Of a stretch of DNA of 7,087 nucleotides, positions 1-6,095 are shown piece by piece (the stretch's first letter is position 1; each line of letters starts with the position of its first letter). Position numbers and translations under genes: made by a program. Origin of the DNA: Methanobacterium sp. UBA8 (GTDB taxonomy: Archaea > Methanobacteriota > Methanobacteria > Methanobacteriales > Methanobacteriaceae). The stretch lies in contig DADN01000183.1 of NCBI GenBank assembly GCA_002509665.1, forward strand, positions 58,358 to 65,444. The letters are read 5' to 3'. Below the pieces are notes generated by a model. It had not been told where the DNA came from. It saw only the letters and a list, made by a program, of their open reading frames with translations, and ran no database searches.

Positions 1-43
1 CAAAATGTTAAATTTTGTTTTATATATTACATTGGAGCTTGAT

Positions 44-92
44 ATTGATTTAAATATTATTTAGAGCTTAATTTTCGCAATTGATTTAAATA
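44..92. repeat. 13-bp direct repeat upstream of the acyltransferase promoter
   Basis: The 13-base word ATTGATTTAAATA occurs at 44-56 and again at 80-92, and GAGCTT precedes each copy (35-40 and 64-69). The copies are 36 bases apart and lie about 50-100 bases upstream of the TATA box at 141-150. This could be a regulator-binding site or a chance product of very AT-rich sequence. Positions 1-17 also form a short inverted repeat (CAAAAT, loop GTTAA, ATTTTG). Nothing else is visible in the first 130 bases. Confidence 0.3.
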
Positions 93-140
93 AAAGTACA
101 ATTTTTAGATTTTAAAAGTGAAACATTATAATACCTGGAA

Positions 141-150
141 TATATAAATA
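141..150 (+). promoter_or_regulatory. TATA box of the acyltransferase gene
   Basis: TATATAAATA is a good archaeal TATA element. With the usual spacing of about 22-27 bases, transcription would start near 168-175 and leave a leader of roughly 30 bases before the start codon. No other comparable box lies between it and the gene. This is inferred from sequence alone. Confidence 0.5.
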
Positions 151-204
151 TTACACTAGCTATGTAAGTTATTACATACTAATGTATAGAAATTAGTGAG
201 ATTC

Positions 205-1347
205 ATGTTAAAAGATCCAGATTCAGGTAAAGTCAACATCAGATTCAGTAACAATTTTGATTTTTTAAGGTTCTTTGGAGCTTTTTTAGTAATTTTTTCA
301 CATTCATTTGTACTTACCAGTGGTACCAACAACGGAGAACCTCTTTTTAATATTACATGTATTCTAACTTTAGGGGGTATGGGATTACTTATTTTCTTTG
401 TGATCAGTGGTTTTCTCATAGCACAAAGCTGGGATTCAAACAATTCATCCATTCAATTTCTCTGGAATAGATTACTTAGAATTATTCCGGGATTAATAGG
501 AGTGGCATTAGTTACAGTGTTTGTTATTGGACCTCTTGTAACAGATTTATCTCTTATTGATTATTTCAAAAATCCAATGACCCTTAATTACCTCAGCATC
601 ATAACTATTTTTAATATTAATAACAATCTTTATTTACCTGGTGTTTTTGTTAATAATGCATTCCCTAATGCAGTTAATGGTTCTCTCTGGATATTACCTG
701 CCTTATTTGAGATGTATATTTTGGTTATGGTGGCTGGTCTAATAGGGCTGCTTAAAAAAAGGAAAATTTTACTTATTTTGGTATTTATTTTAGTAGTAGG
801 ATACTTACATAACAGAATCAGTTATCTGATGTTTACAGAACCTTTTTTAAACAGCATACATTACATTACATTCACGCAGTTTCTAGCACTTGATTCTATG
901 GCATCTATTTTCTTTGCAATAGGAGTTGTATACTATTTTTATAAAGATGTGATTAAATATGATTTTAAAATAGTCATGATACTGGCTTTGATATGGATAT
1001 TCTCATTTAAAACAGCTTTATTTGAGTTGATATCTTTTTTATGTGTGCCGTACATAATTTTGTATATTGCACATGCAGATATACCTCCTTTGAATAAGGC
1101 AGGTAAATATGGTGATTTTAGTTATGGGCTTTATATATATGCTTTTCCAGTACAACAAACAATAGCTCATTTTTTCAAGGTTTCAGTAGCAGGAATGTTT
1201 TTGCTGACATTATTAATTGTAATTCCTATTTCATTTTTATCTTTAAAAATAGAATTAAAGGCCCTAAAATTAAAAAAAATAAATATCACAGTGATAATTT
1301 ATAAAAATTATAAAGATATTATTCTAAAATTAAAAACTGGAAAATAA
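205..1347 (+). CDS. Acyltransferase 3 family membrane O-acyltransferase
   Basis: This is a polytopic membrane protein of the acyltransferase 3 family (OafA/YrhL-like), which typically O-acetylates surface sugars. Numbering here runs from the possible GTG at 196. The N-terminal signature FDFLRFFGAFLVIFSHS (21-37) carries the conserved His36. It is followed by GxxGLLIFFVISGFLI (60-75), the basic RLLRIIP (92-98), GSLWILPALFEMY (162-174, Glu172), and near the C-terminus FSYGLYIYAFPV, matching the family's SYxLYLxHxP block. About ten hydrophobic segments fit the usual topology, and the length of about 380 residues is normal. I prefer ATG at 205 because GTGAG at 196-200 is a plausible ribosome binding site for it, while the GTG at 196 has none. 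The lysine-rich C-terminal tail is probably cytoplasmic. No glycan genes adjoin it, so its substrate (pseudomurein, exopolysaccharide, glycolipid or glycoprotein glycan) cannot be told. Confidence 0.88.
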   Translation: MLKDPDSGKVNIRFSNNFDFLRFFGAFLVIFSHSFVLTSGTNNGEPLFNITCILTLGGMGLLIFFVISGFLIAQSWDSNNSSIQFLWNRLLRIIPGLIGVALVTVFVIGPLVTDLSLIDYFKNPMTLNYLSIITIFNINNNLYLPGVFVNNAFPNAVNGSLWILPALFEMYILVMVAGLIGLLKKRKILLILVFILVVGYLHNRISYLMFTEPFLNSIHYITFTQFLALDSMASIFFAIGVVYYFYKDVIKYDFKIVMILALIWIFSFKTALFELISFLCVPYIILYIAHADIPPLNKAGKYGDFSYGLYIYAFPVQQTIAHFFKVSVAGMFLLTLLIVIPISFLSLKIELKALKLKKINITVIIYKNYKDIILKLKTGK

Positions 1348-1379
1348 TTTAAGTTATACTGTAATATCACGGCATATGA

Positions 1380-1397
1380 TATCTAAAATTTATAAGT
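1380..1397 (+). repeat. 18-bp direct repeat, copy 1 (promoter-like)
   Basis: TATCTAAAATTTATAAGT occurs here and again, identically, at 1973-1990. The two copies bracket the hairpin array. The word contains AAAATTTATAAG, which resembles an archaeal BRE plus TATA element on the + strand. If active, this copy would start transcription near 1417, just before the first hairpin. The alternative is a recombination or insertion scar. Confidence 0.6.
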
Positions 1398-1594
1398 TTA
1401 AAAAGTTATGTTTACGGAACGAAGCTGGAGAAAAATGTTTACAAAATCTACGATTTTGTAACATGTGAAAATTTTTAATTTTCACGGTTGCAAAACTCCA
1501 TTTTGCAAACAGCAAACACAAAGTGTTTGCATGCCATGCATTTTTCTATGCCGGAGGAAATTTATTTCCTCGGCCGCAAAAACCTATGGTTTTT

Positions 1595-1654
1595 GCAGGC
1601 GTCAAAAATCTTCGATTTTTGACAGCTAACAAACAATACATGTTTGTAGCCTGC
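1595..1654. repeat. Enclosing stem with two inner hairpins
   Basis: GCAGGC (1595-1600) is complementary to GCCTGC (1649-1654). Between them lie the 10-bp hairpin 1601-1623 and the 7-bp hairpin 1629-1647, giving a potential three-way junction. The outer stem shares a few bases with hairpins 1576-1596 and 1651-1671, so it may be an alternative fold. Confidence 0.5.
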
Positions 1655-1674
1655 AAAACTACGTTTTGCGGTTC

Positions 1675-1746
1675 AGGAAAACCTCTCAAAAATTCTCCGA
1701 ATTTTTGGAGCACGAAACCTTTGGTTTCGTAAGCTATGGTTTTCCT
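1675..1746. repeat. 9-bp enclosing stem with two inner hairpins
   Basis: AGGAAAACC (1675-1683) pairs perfectly with GGTTTTCCT (1738-1746). It encloses the hairpins 1687-1707 and 1712-1730 almost without spacer. The enclosing stem does not compete with the two inner hairpins, so a three-way junction is the natural fold. This is the clearest higher-order unit in the array. Confidence 0.65.
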
Positions 1747-1879
1747 TCAACGTCAAAATTCGTAGAATTTTTACATGCCCCAAAATCATTGATTTTTTGA
1801 GGGAATTTTCACATGTCATTCACTATAAAAATGTATCTTGCCCTTAAATTATTAGGGCATAGTTCTCATCGCTTTTAGG

Positions 1880-1913
1880 AAATGCATGTTATCCAATGTG
1901 TACATCTGCATTT
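1880..1913. repeat. Isolated bulged hairpin downstream of the array
   Basis: AAATGCA (1880-1886) pairs with TGCATTT (1907-1913), extended by TGT/ACA across a two-base bulge. It lies apart from the array and has a larger loop. It is followed by TTTTTG, so it could act as a terminator for a transcript running through the array. The rest of 1861-1972 holds no gene that I can support. Confidence 0.35.
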
Positions 1914-1972
1914 TTGAAGCATTAATATAAGTAAGAAATGATTTATGTATATAGACAGTAAATTTAATCAGT

Positions 1973-1990
1973 TATCTAAAATTTATAAGT
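1973..1990 (+). promoter_or_regulatory. 18-bp direct repeat, copy 2; likely promoter of the PUA gene
   Basis: This is identical to 1380-1397. The AAAATTTATAAG core looks like BRE plus TATA and would start transcription near 2010, giving a leader of about 50 bases. Two more AT-rich candidates follow (TAATAAATAA at 2011-2020 and AATATATAAA at 2031-2040). The last would leave almost no leader, although a ribosome binding site is present, so an earlier start is favoured. Confidence 0.45.
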
Positions 1991-2051
1991 AAAACATTAC
2001 GTTATTTCATTAATAAATAAATATTAAATCAATATATAAATATTTTTAATC

Positions 2052-2056
2052 AGGTG
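2052..2056 (+). promoter_or_regulatory. Ribosome binding site fixing a TTG start
   Basis: AGGTG at 2052-2056 matches the archaeal anti-Shine-Dalgarno complement (AGGAGGTGA) and lies seven bases before the TTG at 2064. It is the main reason to accept this rare start codon. Confidence 0.6.
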
Positions 2057-2063
2057 TTTAAAA

Positions 2064-2540
2064 TTGAAAATCAGGAAAAGATACTATCTTCAAAAAAAGA
2101 AATTAAAGAAAGTAAGAAAGGAACTGGGAGATTTTTCCGCATTAATTTCTCCAAAGAGTAAAGTTGAAATTCTTGAAAGTGACCTTTATGATGTGATACT
2201 GGTTGATGGCAAGCCGTTAATCATGATGATTGACGATATTCCTGTTCCAACAATTAAAGGAGCACTAGAACTTGAAATCACTAAAAAATACGTTGTAGTG
2301 GATATGGGCGCTGTTAAATTCGTTGCAAAAGGTGCGGATGTAATGAGTCCAGGCATTGTCGAAGCTGATTCTGATATACAGGAAGGAGATTTTGTGGTTA
2401 TAATTGAGGAGACTCACAGAAAACCCCTTGCAATAGGAAAAGCACTTATTTCAGGTCCTGAAATGGTGGAAAAGAATGAGGGAAAGGCGGTGAGTGCAAT
2501 TCATTATATTGGTGACAAATTGTGGAATTTAATCATATAA
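2064..2540 (+). CDS. PUA-domain RNA-binding protein, archaeal MCT-1/Tma20-like
   Basis: This 158-residue protein resembles the archaeal group related to eukaryotic MCT-1/Tma20 (COG2016 type), thought to bind RNA at the ribosome. The N-terminus is strongly basic ([20 protein letters not shown]). Residues to about 70 form the small pre-PUA domain, including [19 protein letters not shown]. From about residue 75 a PUA domain follows, with [23 protein letters not shown], then [18 protein letters not shown] and a C-terminal [15 protein letters not shown] block typical of the family. The length is normal. The gene starts with TTG, supported by AGGTG upstream and by the basic N-terminus. arfB follows after 42 bases on the same strand, so the two probably share a transcript. 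The role in translation initiation or ribosome recycling is inferred from eukaryotic relatives, not shown by this sequence. Confidence 0.88.
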   Translation: MKIRKRYYLQKKKLKKVRKELGDFSALISPKSKVEILESDLYDVILVDGKPLIMMIDDIPVPTIKGALELEITKKYVVVDMGAVKFVAKGADVMSPGIVEADSDIQEGDFVVIIEETHRKPLAIGKALISGPEMVEKNEGKAVSAIHYIGDKLWNLII

Positions 2541-2582
2541 ATTATTGGCTTATTAAGTGTCATTTTAAAAAAGTGGATAATT

Positions 2583-3275
2583 ATGGAACTTAGATACTCA
2601 TCAGGAAATATTATATCTTCCAGTGTACATGAAATTGGGGTTCTTGCAGTGGGATCTCACCTTGAAAATCATGGTGCTGCACTTCCTATAGATACTGATT
2701 CTAAAATTGCAGCATACCTTGCACTTCAAGCATCTTTAAGAAGCGGTGCAAAATTCTTAGGGATACTGCATGCAGCAACAGAATATGATTACGTTAAACA
2801 CGGCATTCACATAGATGCCCAAAAATTAGCAGAAGATCAACTGTTTACCTCACTGGAAAGTGCAAAAAAATACTTGAATATCAAAAAAGTTGTTCTGGTT
2901 AATGGTCATGGTGGGAATATTCCCTTAATTGATTATATAGGAAAAATCGAAAAAGAATTAGAACTTAAAATAGTTTTTAATAACAAAATAGTAGAAATTG
3001 AAGGTCCGCACGCTGGAACAGGTGAACTTTCAATGGGAAGCATTTTAAAAATTGTAGATGAGTCTAAATTATCCAGGCACTGTGATTTTAAAAAATATCC
3101 CGAAGTAGGTATGGTTGGCCTTAAAGAAGCAAGAAATATCAATGAAGATATAAACGAGGGTGCAAGAGCTGTTGAAAAAGAAGGGGCATGTATAAATATT
3201 GAATTGGGTAAGCAGCTGCTTGAAACAGCTGTCGATAATATAATCAAAGATATTAAAAAATTGGTAAATGATTAA
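2583..3275 (+). CDS. arfB: 2-amino-5-formylamino-6-ribosylaminopyrimidin-4(3H)-one 5'-monophosphate deformylase
   Basis: ArfB removes formate from the product of archaeal GTP cyclohydrolase III (ArfA), giving the diaminopyrimidine intermediate of riboflavin and coenzyme F420 synthesis. It is a metal-dependent cytosolic enzyme of the creatinine amidohydrolase fold. Visible family features are [16 protein letters not shown] (24-39) with likely metal ligands Glu28, His30 and Asp39, [11 protein letters not shown] (66-76), the loop NGHGGN (107-112) with His109, and [10 protein letters not shown] (141-150) with Glu148. The wording of these blocks is much closer to Methanocaldococcus ArfB than to bacterial creatininases or mycofactocin MftE. 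The length of 230 residues is normal for ArfB. ATG at 2583 is preceded by only a weak ribosome binding site (AAGTGGA), as expected for a second gene in an operon with the PUA gene. No other flavin gene is in the window. Confidence 0.9.
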   Translation: MELRYSSGNIISSSVHEIGVLAVGSHLENHGAALPIDTDSKIAAYLALQASLRSGAKFLGILHAATEYDYVKHGIHIDAQKLAEDQLFTSLESAKKYLNIKKVVLVNGHGGNIPLIDYIGKIEKELELKIVFNNKIVEIEGPHAGTGELSMGSILKIVDESKLSRHCDFKKYPEVGMVGLKEARNINEDINEGARAVEKEGACINIELGKQLLETAVDNIIKDIKKLVND

Positions 3276-3347
3276 TTTATTTTAAAGATCACACATGTCT
3301 GGAGTTTAAGATTGTACTTTAAAAGAATTTAAATGAATTACTCCAAA
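3276..3347. terminator. Convergent intergenic gap with terminator-like sequence
   Basis: This 72-base gap separates arfB from the oppositely oriented helicase gene. Just after arfB the + strand has TTTATTTT, a T-rich stretch of the kind at which archaeal transcription ends. TGGAGT (3300-3305) and ACTCCA (3340-3345) form a small inverted repeat that could serve either direction. The - strand has TTCTTTT downstream of the helicase stop. Confidence 0.4.
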
Positions 3348-5870
3348 TTAATTTTCAATAGTTTTTATAAGTCTCGAGCATTCATTTGCTATTTTGTGGT
3401 TTTTAAATGCATTCGCGATTCTTCTTATAGCTTCAAGTGTTCTTATCACTGAATCAAGCCATGAAAATATGTCTCCAGCATAAGAGTGTATTTGATAAGT
3501 CTTTAAGAGCTTTTTGCTAATATCTACAGGATCTTTTTTGATCATTCTTTGTTTAAGGATTCTTCTGGAAAGTTCTTCCTGGAAACACTTGCAGAACGGT
3601 CGATCCTTACACCTGCAGGACATGAATTCGATTTGCATGTTTACAAGTGCATCTTGGAGATTAGGATCAAGTTTTGAAATAGTTTCGGCAGAAGACAGTA
3701 TATCAAGCGTGGAATCAGCAAATAATCTTGCAGATAAATTAATATTAAGGGATTTACCTAGTCTTCTATTTAACCTGTTTGACATGTAGGCATTTTCAAA
3801 AGGATCAAGTTTTAATGCAATTTCCAAAGGATCTATATGTTTTTTCTTCTTTTTATCATGATTTTTAGGATTTATACTTTTTCTTATGTACTCTGCAGCT
3901 TTTAAATCCATAAAAGATACAGAAACTGCTTTTCCATAATTTGTTGAAGATAATTTGCTGTCTTTTTCTTTTACCAGGCCTGCATCATGTATAACATCAT
4001 ACGCTTCTTCTATACCTAATGGGAGATCAAGATTTTTGTAGACATTTTGAAGTTCCTCAAAGGTATGTACTCTTCCAGAGCATATATCTGCTAAACATTG
4101 CTCTAATACATCATCCTCATCGTACTCTACATGTATAGGATCTACATCACTTTCAAGCAAGCTTACGGCCTGCATATCTTCTGTTTCTTCCCCATATTTT
4201 CTTCCTACTTCAGGTATCAGGTATACCTTTCCAATATCGTGATAAGTTGGCCTCCCTGCCCTTCCGAGCATCTGGGAAAACTCATTATTGGATAGCCATT
4301 TGTTTCCCATTAATAATGCCTCAAATATAACCTGTGAAGCTGGAAAATCCACACCTGCAGCAAGTGCGGCGGTTGTTACAACAGTTGAAATCTTTTGATT
4401 TGCAAAATCTTTTTCTATTTTGCTCTTTTTTGAATATGAAAGCCCTGCATGATATGCTGCTGCTTTAATATTCCTTTTTGTTAGATAATCTGCAATGGAA
4501 TGTGTTTTTCTCCTTGAATTTGTAAATATGATAGTTTGCCCATGGAATCCTTTTCTGGAGACATTCTTATATTCTGCCCTTGCAAGTTTGGTCATTATAT
4601 CTGTTTTTTCATATTCTGACTTTGCAAATATCAAATGTCTTTCTAGAGGAACTGGACGCCTGTCGTATTCAACAAGCTTCATGGAGAATTCATTTGCAAT
4701 CTCTTGAGGATTTTGAACTGTTGCAGAAAGCCCAATGATCTGTATATCTTTAAAAATAGATTTTAAACGCTTTATAAGTCCATTTAGCCGAGGACCACGT
4801 TCTTTATCGTCAAGCATATGTATTTCGTCAATTACAACGGTACCAAGCTCTCCAAAATTTCCTGCTTTTCCAGAACGTAACAGAAAATCAAGCCCTTCAT
4901 AGGTACCAACAACAATATCTGCATTTTTTACATCGTCATCTGGAAGTGTGAGTTCTTCTTTTGCATTTATTCTACTCATACCTACTTTTATCGCGACTTT
5001 TAGTCCTAATTTTCCATATTTCTTCTTAAATTCTCTGTATTTTTGGTTTGCAAGTGCTACAAGTGGTGTTAAAAACATGAATTTTTTACCTTTCATTGCA
5101 TTTGGCACGCCTGCAATTTCACCAATTAGAGTCTTCCCACTTGCAGTGGCAGATACAACAAGTAGATTTTCCCCTTTAAGAAGTCTATTTTGTAAAGCTA
5201 GAGATTGTACAGGCAGTAAGTATTTGCCATGTAATTTTAATATCTTTTTAAATTCATCGGGAATGTTAATTTTATCTATTTCCATTTTAGGGGTGTTATC
5301 ATTACCTACTACAATTTTATCAAATAAAGTTAGGTCAGGATTCTTTACGGGGTTGAATTTGGGATCAAAAATGCTTAAAACTTTATCAAGATCGCCAGTT
5401 TCATCTAGCATTCTTTTAAAATTATTAAAAGTACTTAAACTAAGGCCTTTGTACTTTAATTCACGTTTAATCTCTTCTTCAGCACATAACTTACATATGT
5501 ACTCTCTATTAGACAAATAAGCAGAATTCCGATTTATGACGGTTATGTATCCTTCCAGCGTACAGTGTCTGCAGATCCGTGTTTTTTTAAATTCAATGTT
5601 GAGAGAATCCAGCATCTCTTCTATCTCTTCGTCTCCATCGATTAAATAAACGTTCTGTTTTTTTAAAATTTTCATAGCTTCGCTTGGGGGAAAAAGAGAC
5701 TCTTTATCTCCTTTTTTTACTATAAATTTGTAGGGCCGTACCTGGTTATTGGTTCGTTTAAGCCTTAAGTATCCATAAAAAAGAGGTTTTCTCCTTGAAT
5801 TCAACGCCTCTTTCGAGCTTCCAATGGGAAATATCTCCACAATTTTTTTGTTACGCCGTAAAATTATCAT
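3348..5870 (-). CDS. Archaeal DEAD/DEAH-box superfamily II helicase (MJ1401/DUF5814 type)
   Basis: This 840-residue ATP-dependent helicase resembles the archaeal MJ1401 group and is close to it in length. The first 200 residues are an archaea-specific N-terminal region with a four-cysteine knuckle (Cys100, Cys103, Cys126, Cys129), likely zinc-binding. The helicase core follows: Gln222 (Q-motif-like), motif I SATASGKT (240-247), Ia TPLVALANQK (268-277), Ib VGTYEGLDFLL (321-331), II DEIH (348-351), III SAT (382-384), IV IIFTNSRRK (447-455), V VTTAALAAGVDFPAS (498-512) and VI QMLGRAGR (533-540). All motifs are intact, so it should be active. A helical C-terminal part contains a second cluster, CxCx5CxC (about 752-762). 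Motifs resemble Hel308/Ski2-like enzymes. The role is not established; RNA or DNA metabolism are both possible. ATG at 5870 has only a weak GGTAG upstream. The gene stands alone and converges on arfB. Confidence 0.9.
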   Translation of the reverse strand: MIILRRNKKIVEIFPIGSSKEALNSRRKPLFYGYLRLKRTNNQVRPYKFIVKKGDKESLFPPSEAMKILKKQNVYLIDGDEEIEEMLDSLNIEFKKTRICRHCTLEGYITVINRNSAYLSNREYICKLCAEEEIKRELKYKGLSLSTFNNFKRMLDETGDLDKVLSIFDPKFNPVKNPDLTLFDKIVVGNDNTPKMEIDKINIPDEFKKILKLHGKYLLPVQSLALQNRLLKGENLLVVSATASGKTLIGEIAGVPNAMKGKKFMFLTPLVALANQKYREFKKKYGKLGLKVAIKVGMSRINAKEELTLPDDDVKNADIVVGTYEGLDFLLRSGKAGNFGELGTVVIDEIHMLDDKERGPRLNGLIKRLKSIFKDIQIIGLSATVQNPQEIANEFSMKLVEYDRRPVPLERHLIFAKSEYEKTDIMTKLARAEYKNVSRKGFHGQTIIFTNSRRKTHSIADYLTKRNIKAAAYHAGLSYSKKSKIEKDFANQKISTVVTTAALAAGVDFPASQVIFEALLMGNKWLSNNEFSQMLGRAGRPTYHDIGKVYLIPEVGRKYGEETEDMQAVSLLESDVDPIHVEYDEDDVLEQCLADICSGRVHTFEELQNVYKNLDLPLGIEEAYDVIHDAGLVKEKDSKLSSTNYGKAVSVSFMDLKAAEYIRKSINPKNHDKKKKKHIDPLEIALKLDPFENAYMSNRLNRRLGKSLNINLSARLFADSTLDILSSAETISKLDPNLQDALVNMQIEFMSCRCKDRPFCKCFQEELSRRILKQRMIKKDPVDISKKLLKTYQIHSYAGDIFSWLDSVIRTLEAIRRIANAFKNHKIANECSRLIKTIEN

Positions 5871-5934
5871 GATTAGCTACCAATTTAAAAAAATAGAATT
5901 TTTATAATAAAAGATCATAAAAAGATAGGTCTTT

Positions 5935-5948
5935 ATTATTTATATATT
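5935..5948 (-). promoter_or_regulatory. Candidate TATA box of the helicase gene
   Basis: Read on the - strand this is ATATATAAATAATA, a TATA-like element that would start transcription near 5917 and leave a leader of about 47 bases. A second candidate, TTATAAAAAT near 5900-5910, would leave only about 10 bases. The first is preferred. Confidence 0.4.
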
Positions 5949-6016
5949 CTATGAATTCTAAAAACGTATACTAAACGTTAAAATATTTAAATAATGATTA
6001 TTAGTGTTTGAATATG

Positions 6017-6048
6017 ATTAAAATAAATTTTAAAAATTTATTTTTAAT
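6017..6048 (-). terminator. Long AT-only inverted repeat downstream of the small secreted gene
   Basis: AAAATAAATTT (6020-6030) and AAATTTATTTT (6034-6044) are perfect complements around a TAA loop. Three more pairs outside (6017-6019/6046-6048) follow a one-base bulge. It begins about 50 bases past the stop of the small secreted gene and contains T-runs on that strand, so a terminator is the simplest reading. Its AT-only make-up also allows a DNA-unwinding or nucleoid-protein site. Confidence 0.4.
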
Positions 6049-6095
6049 TAACAGCAGGTTAAATGCATTTAAAACAAATTCCATCTAAAACTTAA

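Larger units (their letters stand above)
1461..1816. repeat. 13-base inverted repeat enclosing most of the array
   Basis: ACATGTGAAAATT (1461-1473) has its exact reverse complement at 1804-1816. In RNA it could close a 356-base multibranched structure. In DNA it would be a terminal inverted repeat of a small element. The left copy also pairs locally with 1477-1485, so the two pairings compete. I see no convincing target-site duplication directly outside it. Confidence 0.6.
1435..1860. repeat. Dense array of short hairpins, unknown family
   Basis: At least thirteen different inverted repeats follow each other with little or no spacer. Clear ones, with loops, are 1440-1460 (TAC, 9-bp stem), 1465-1485 (TTT, 9), 1488-1508 (CTCCA, 8), 1512-1530 (AAA, 8), 1550-1574 (11 bp with one bulge), 1576-1596 (TAT, 9), 1601-1623 (TTC, 10), 1629-1647 (ATACA, 7), 1651-1671 (TAC, 9 with one wobble), 1687-1707 (TCC, 9), 1712-1730 (TTT, 8), 1755-1771 (GTA, 7), 1781-1799 (bulged) and 1839-1859 (bulged). 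Centres are mostly 23-26 bases apart. In nearly all, the 5' arm is A-rich and the 3' arm T-rich, so the array has a direction. Stem sequences differ, which rules out CRISPR and simple tandem repeats. A reading frame through 1523-1732 looks like a by-product of the palindromes. Function is unknown: structured RNA, repeat element or protein-binding array. Confidence 0.85.

Noticed and set aside
156..452. 98-codon frame on the - strand
   Set aside because: It lies antisense to the well-supported acyltransferase start region and shows no domain.
1523..1732. 69-codon open frame on the + strand through the hairpin array
   Set aside because: Its K-x-x-F pattern is what AAA...TTT palindromes give when read in one frame. 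It starts with GTG inside a stem, has no ribosome binding site and no recognisable domain. Hairpins outside it continue the same pattern without an open frame.
1435..1800. CRISPR array
   Set aside because: The units have a period of about 24 bases, but each stem differs in sequence and there is no constant repeat separated by spacers. No cas genes are present.
1461..1816. Insertion sequence with transposase
   Set aside because: Despite the inverted repeats there is no transposase-like frame and no target-site duplication next to them. At most it could be a non-autonomous element.
2933..3247. 104-codon frame on the - strand
   Set aside because: It is an antisense shadow of arfB, serine- and leucine-rich, without a ribosome binding site.
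3514..4707. Shorter + strand frames opposite the helicase (3514-3789, 4495-4707)
   Set aside because: They are shadows of an intact 840-residue gene, with no start signals or domains.
4948..5520. 190-codon frame on the + strand opposite the helicase
   Set aside because: It covers the helicase motif region in antisense. Its hydrophobic, Phe/Ser-rich look is the usual complement of Lys/Glu-rich coding sequence.
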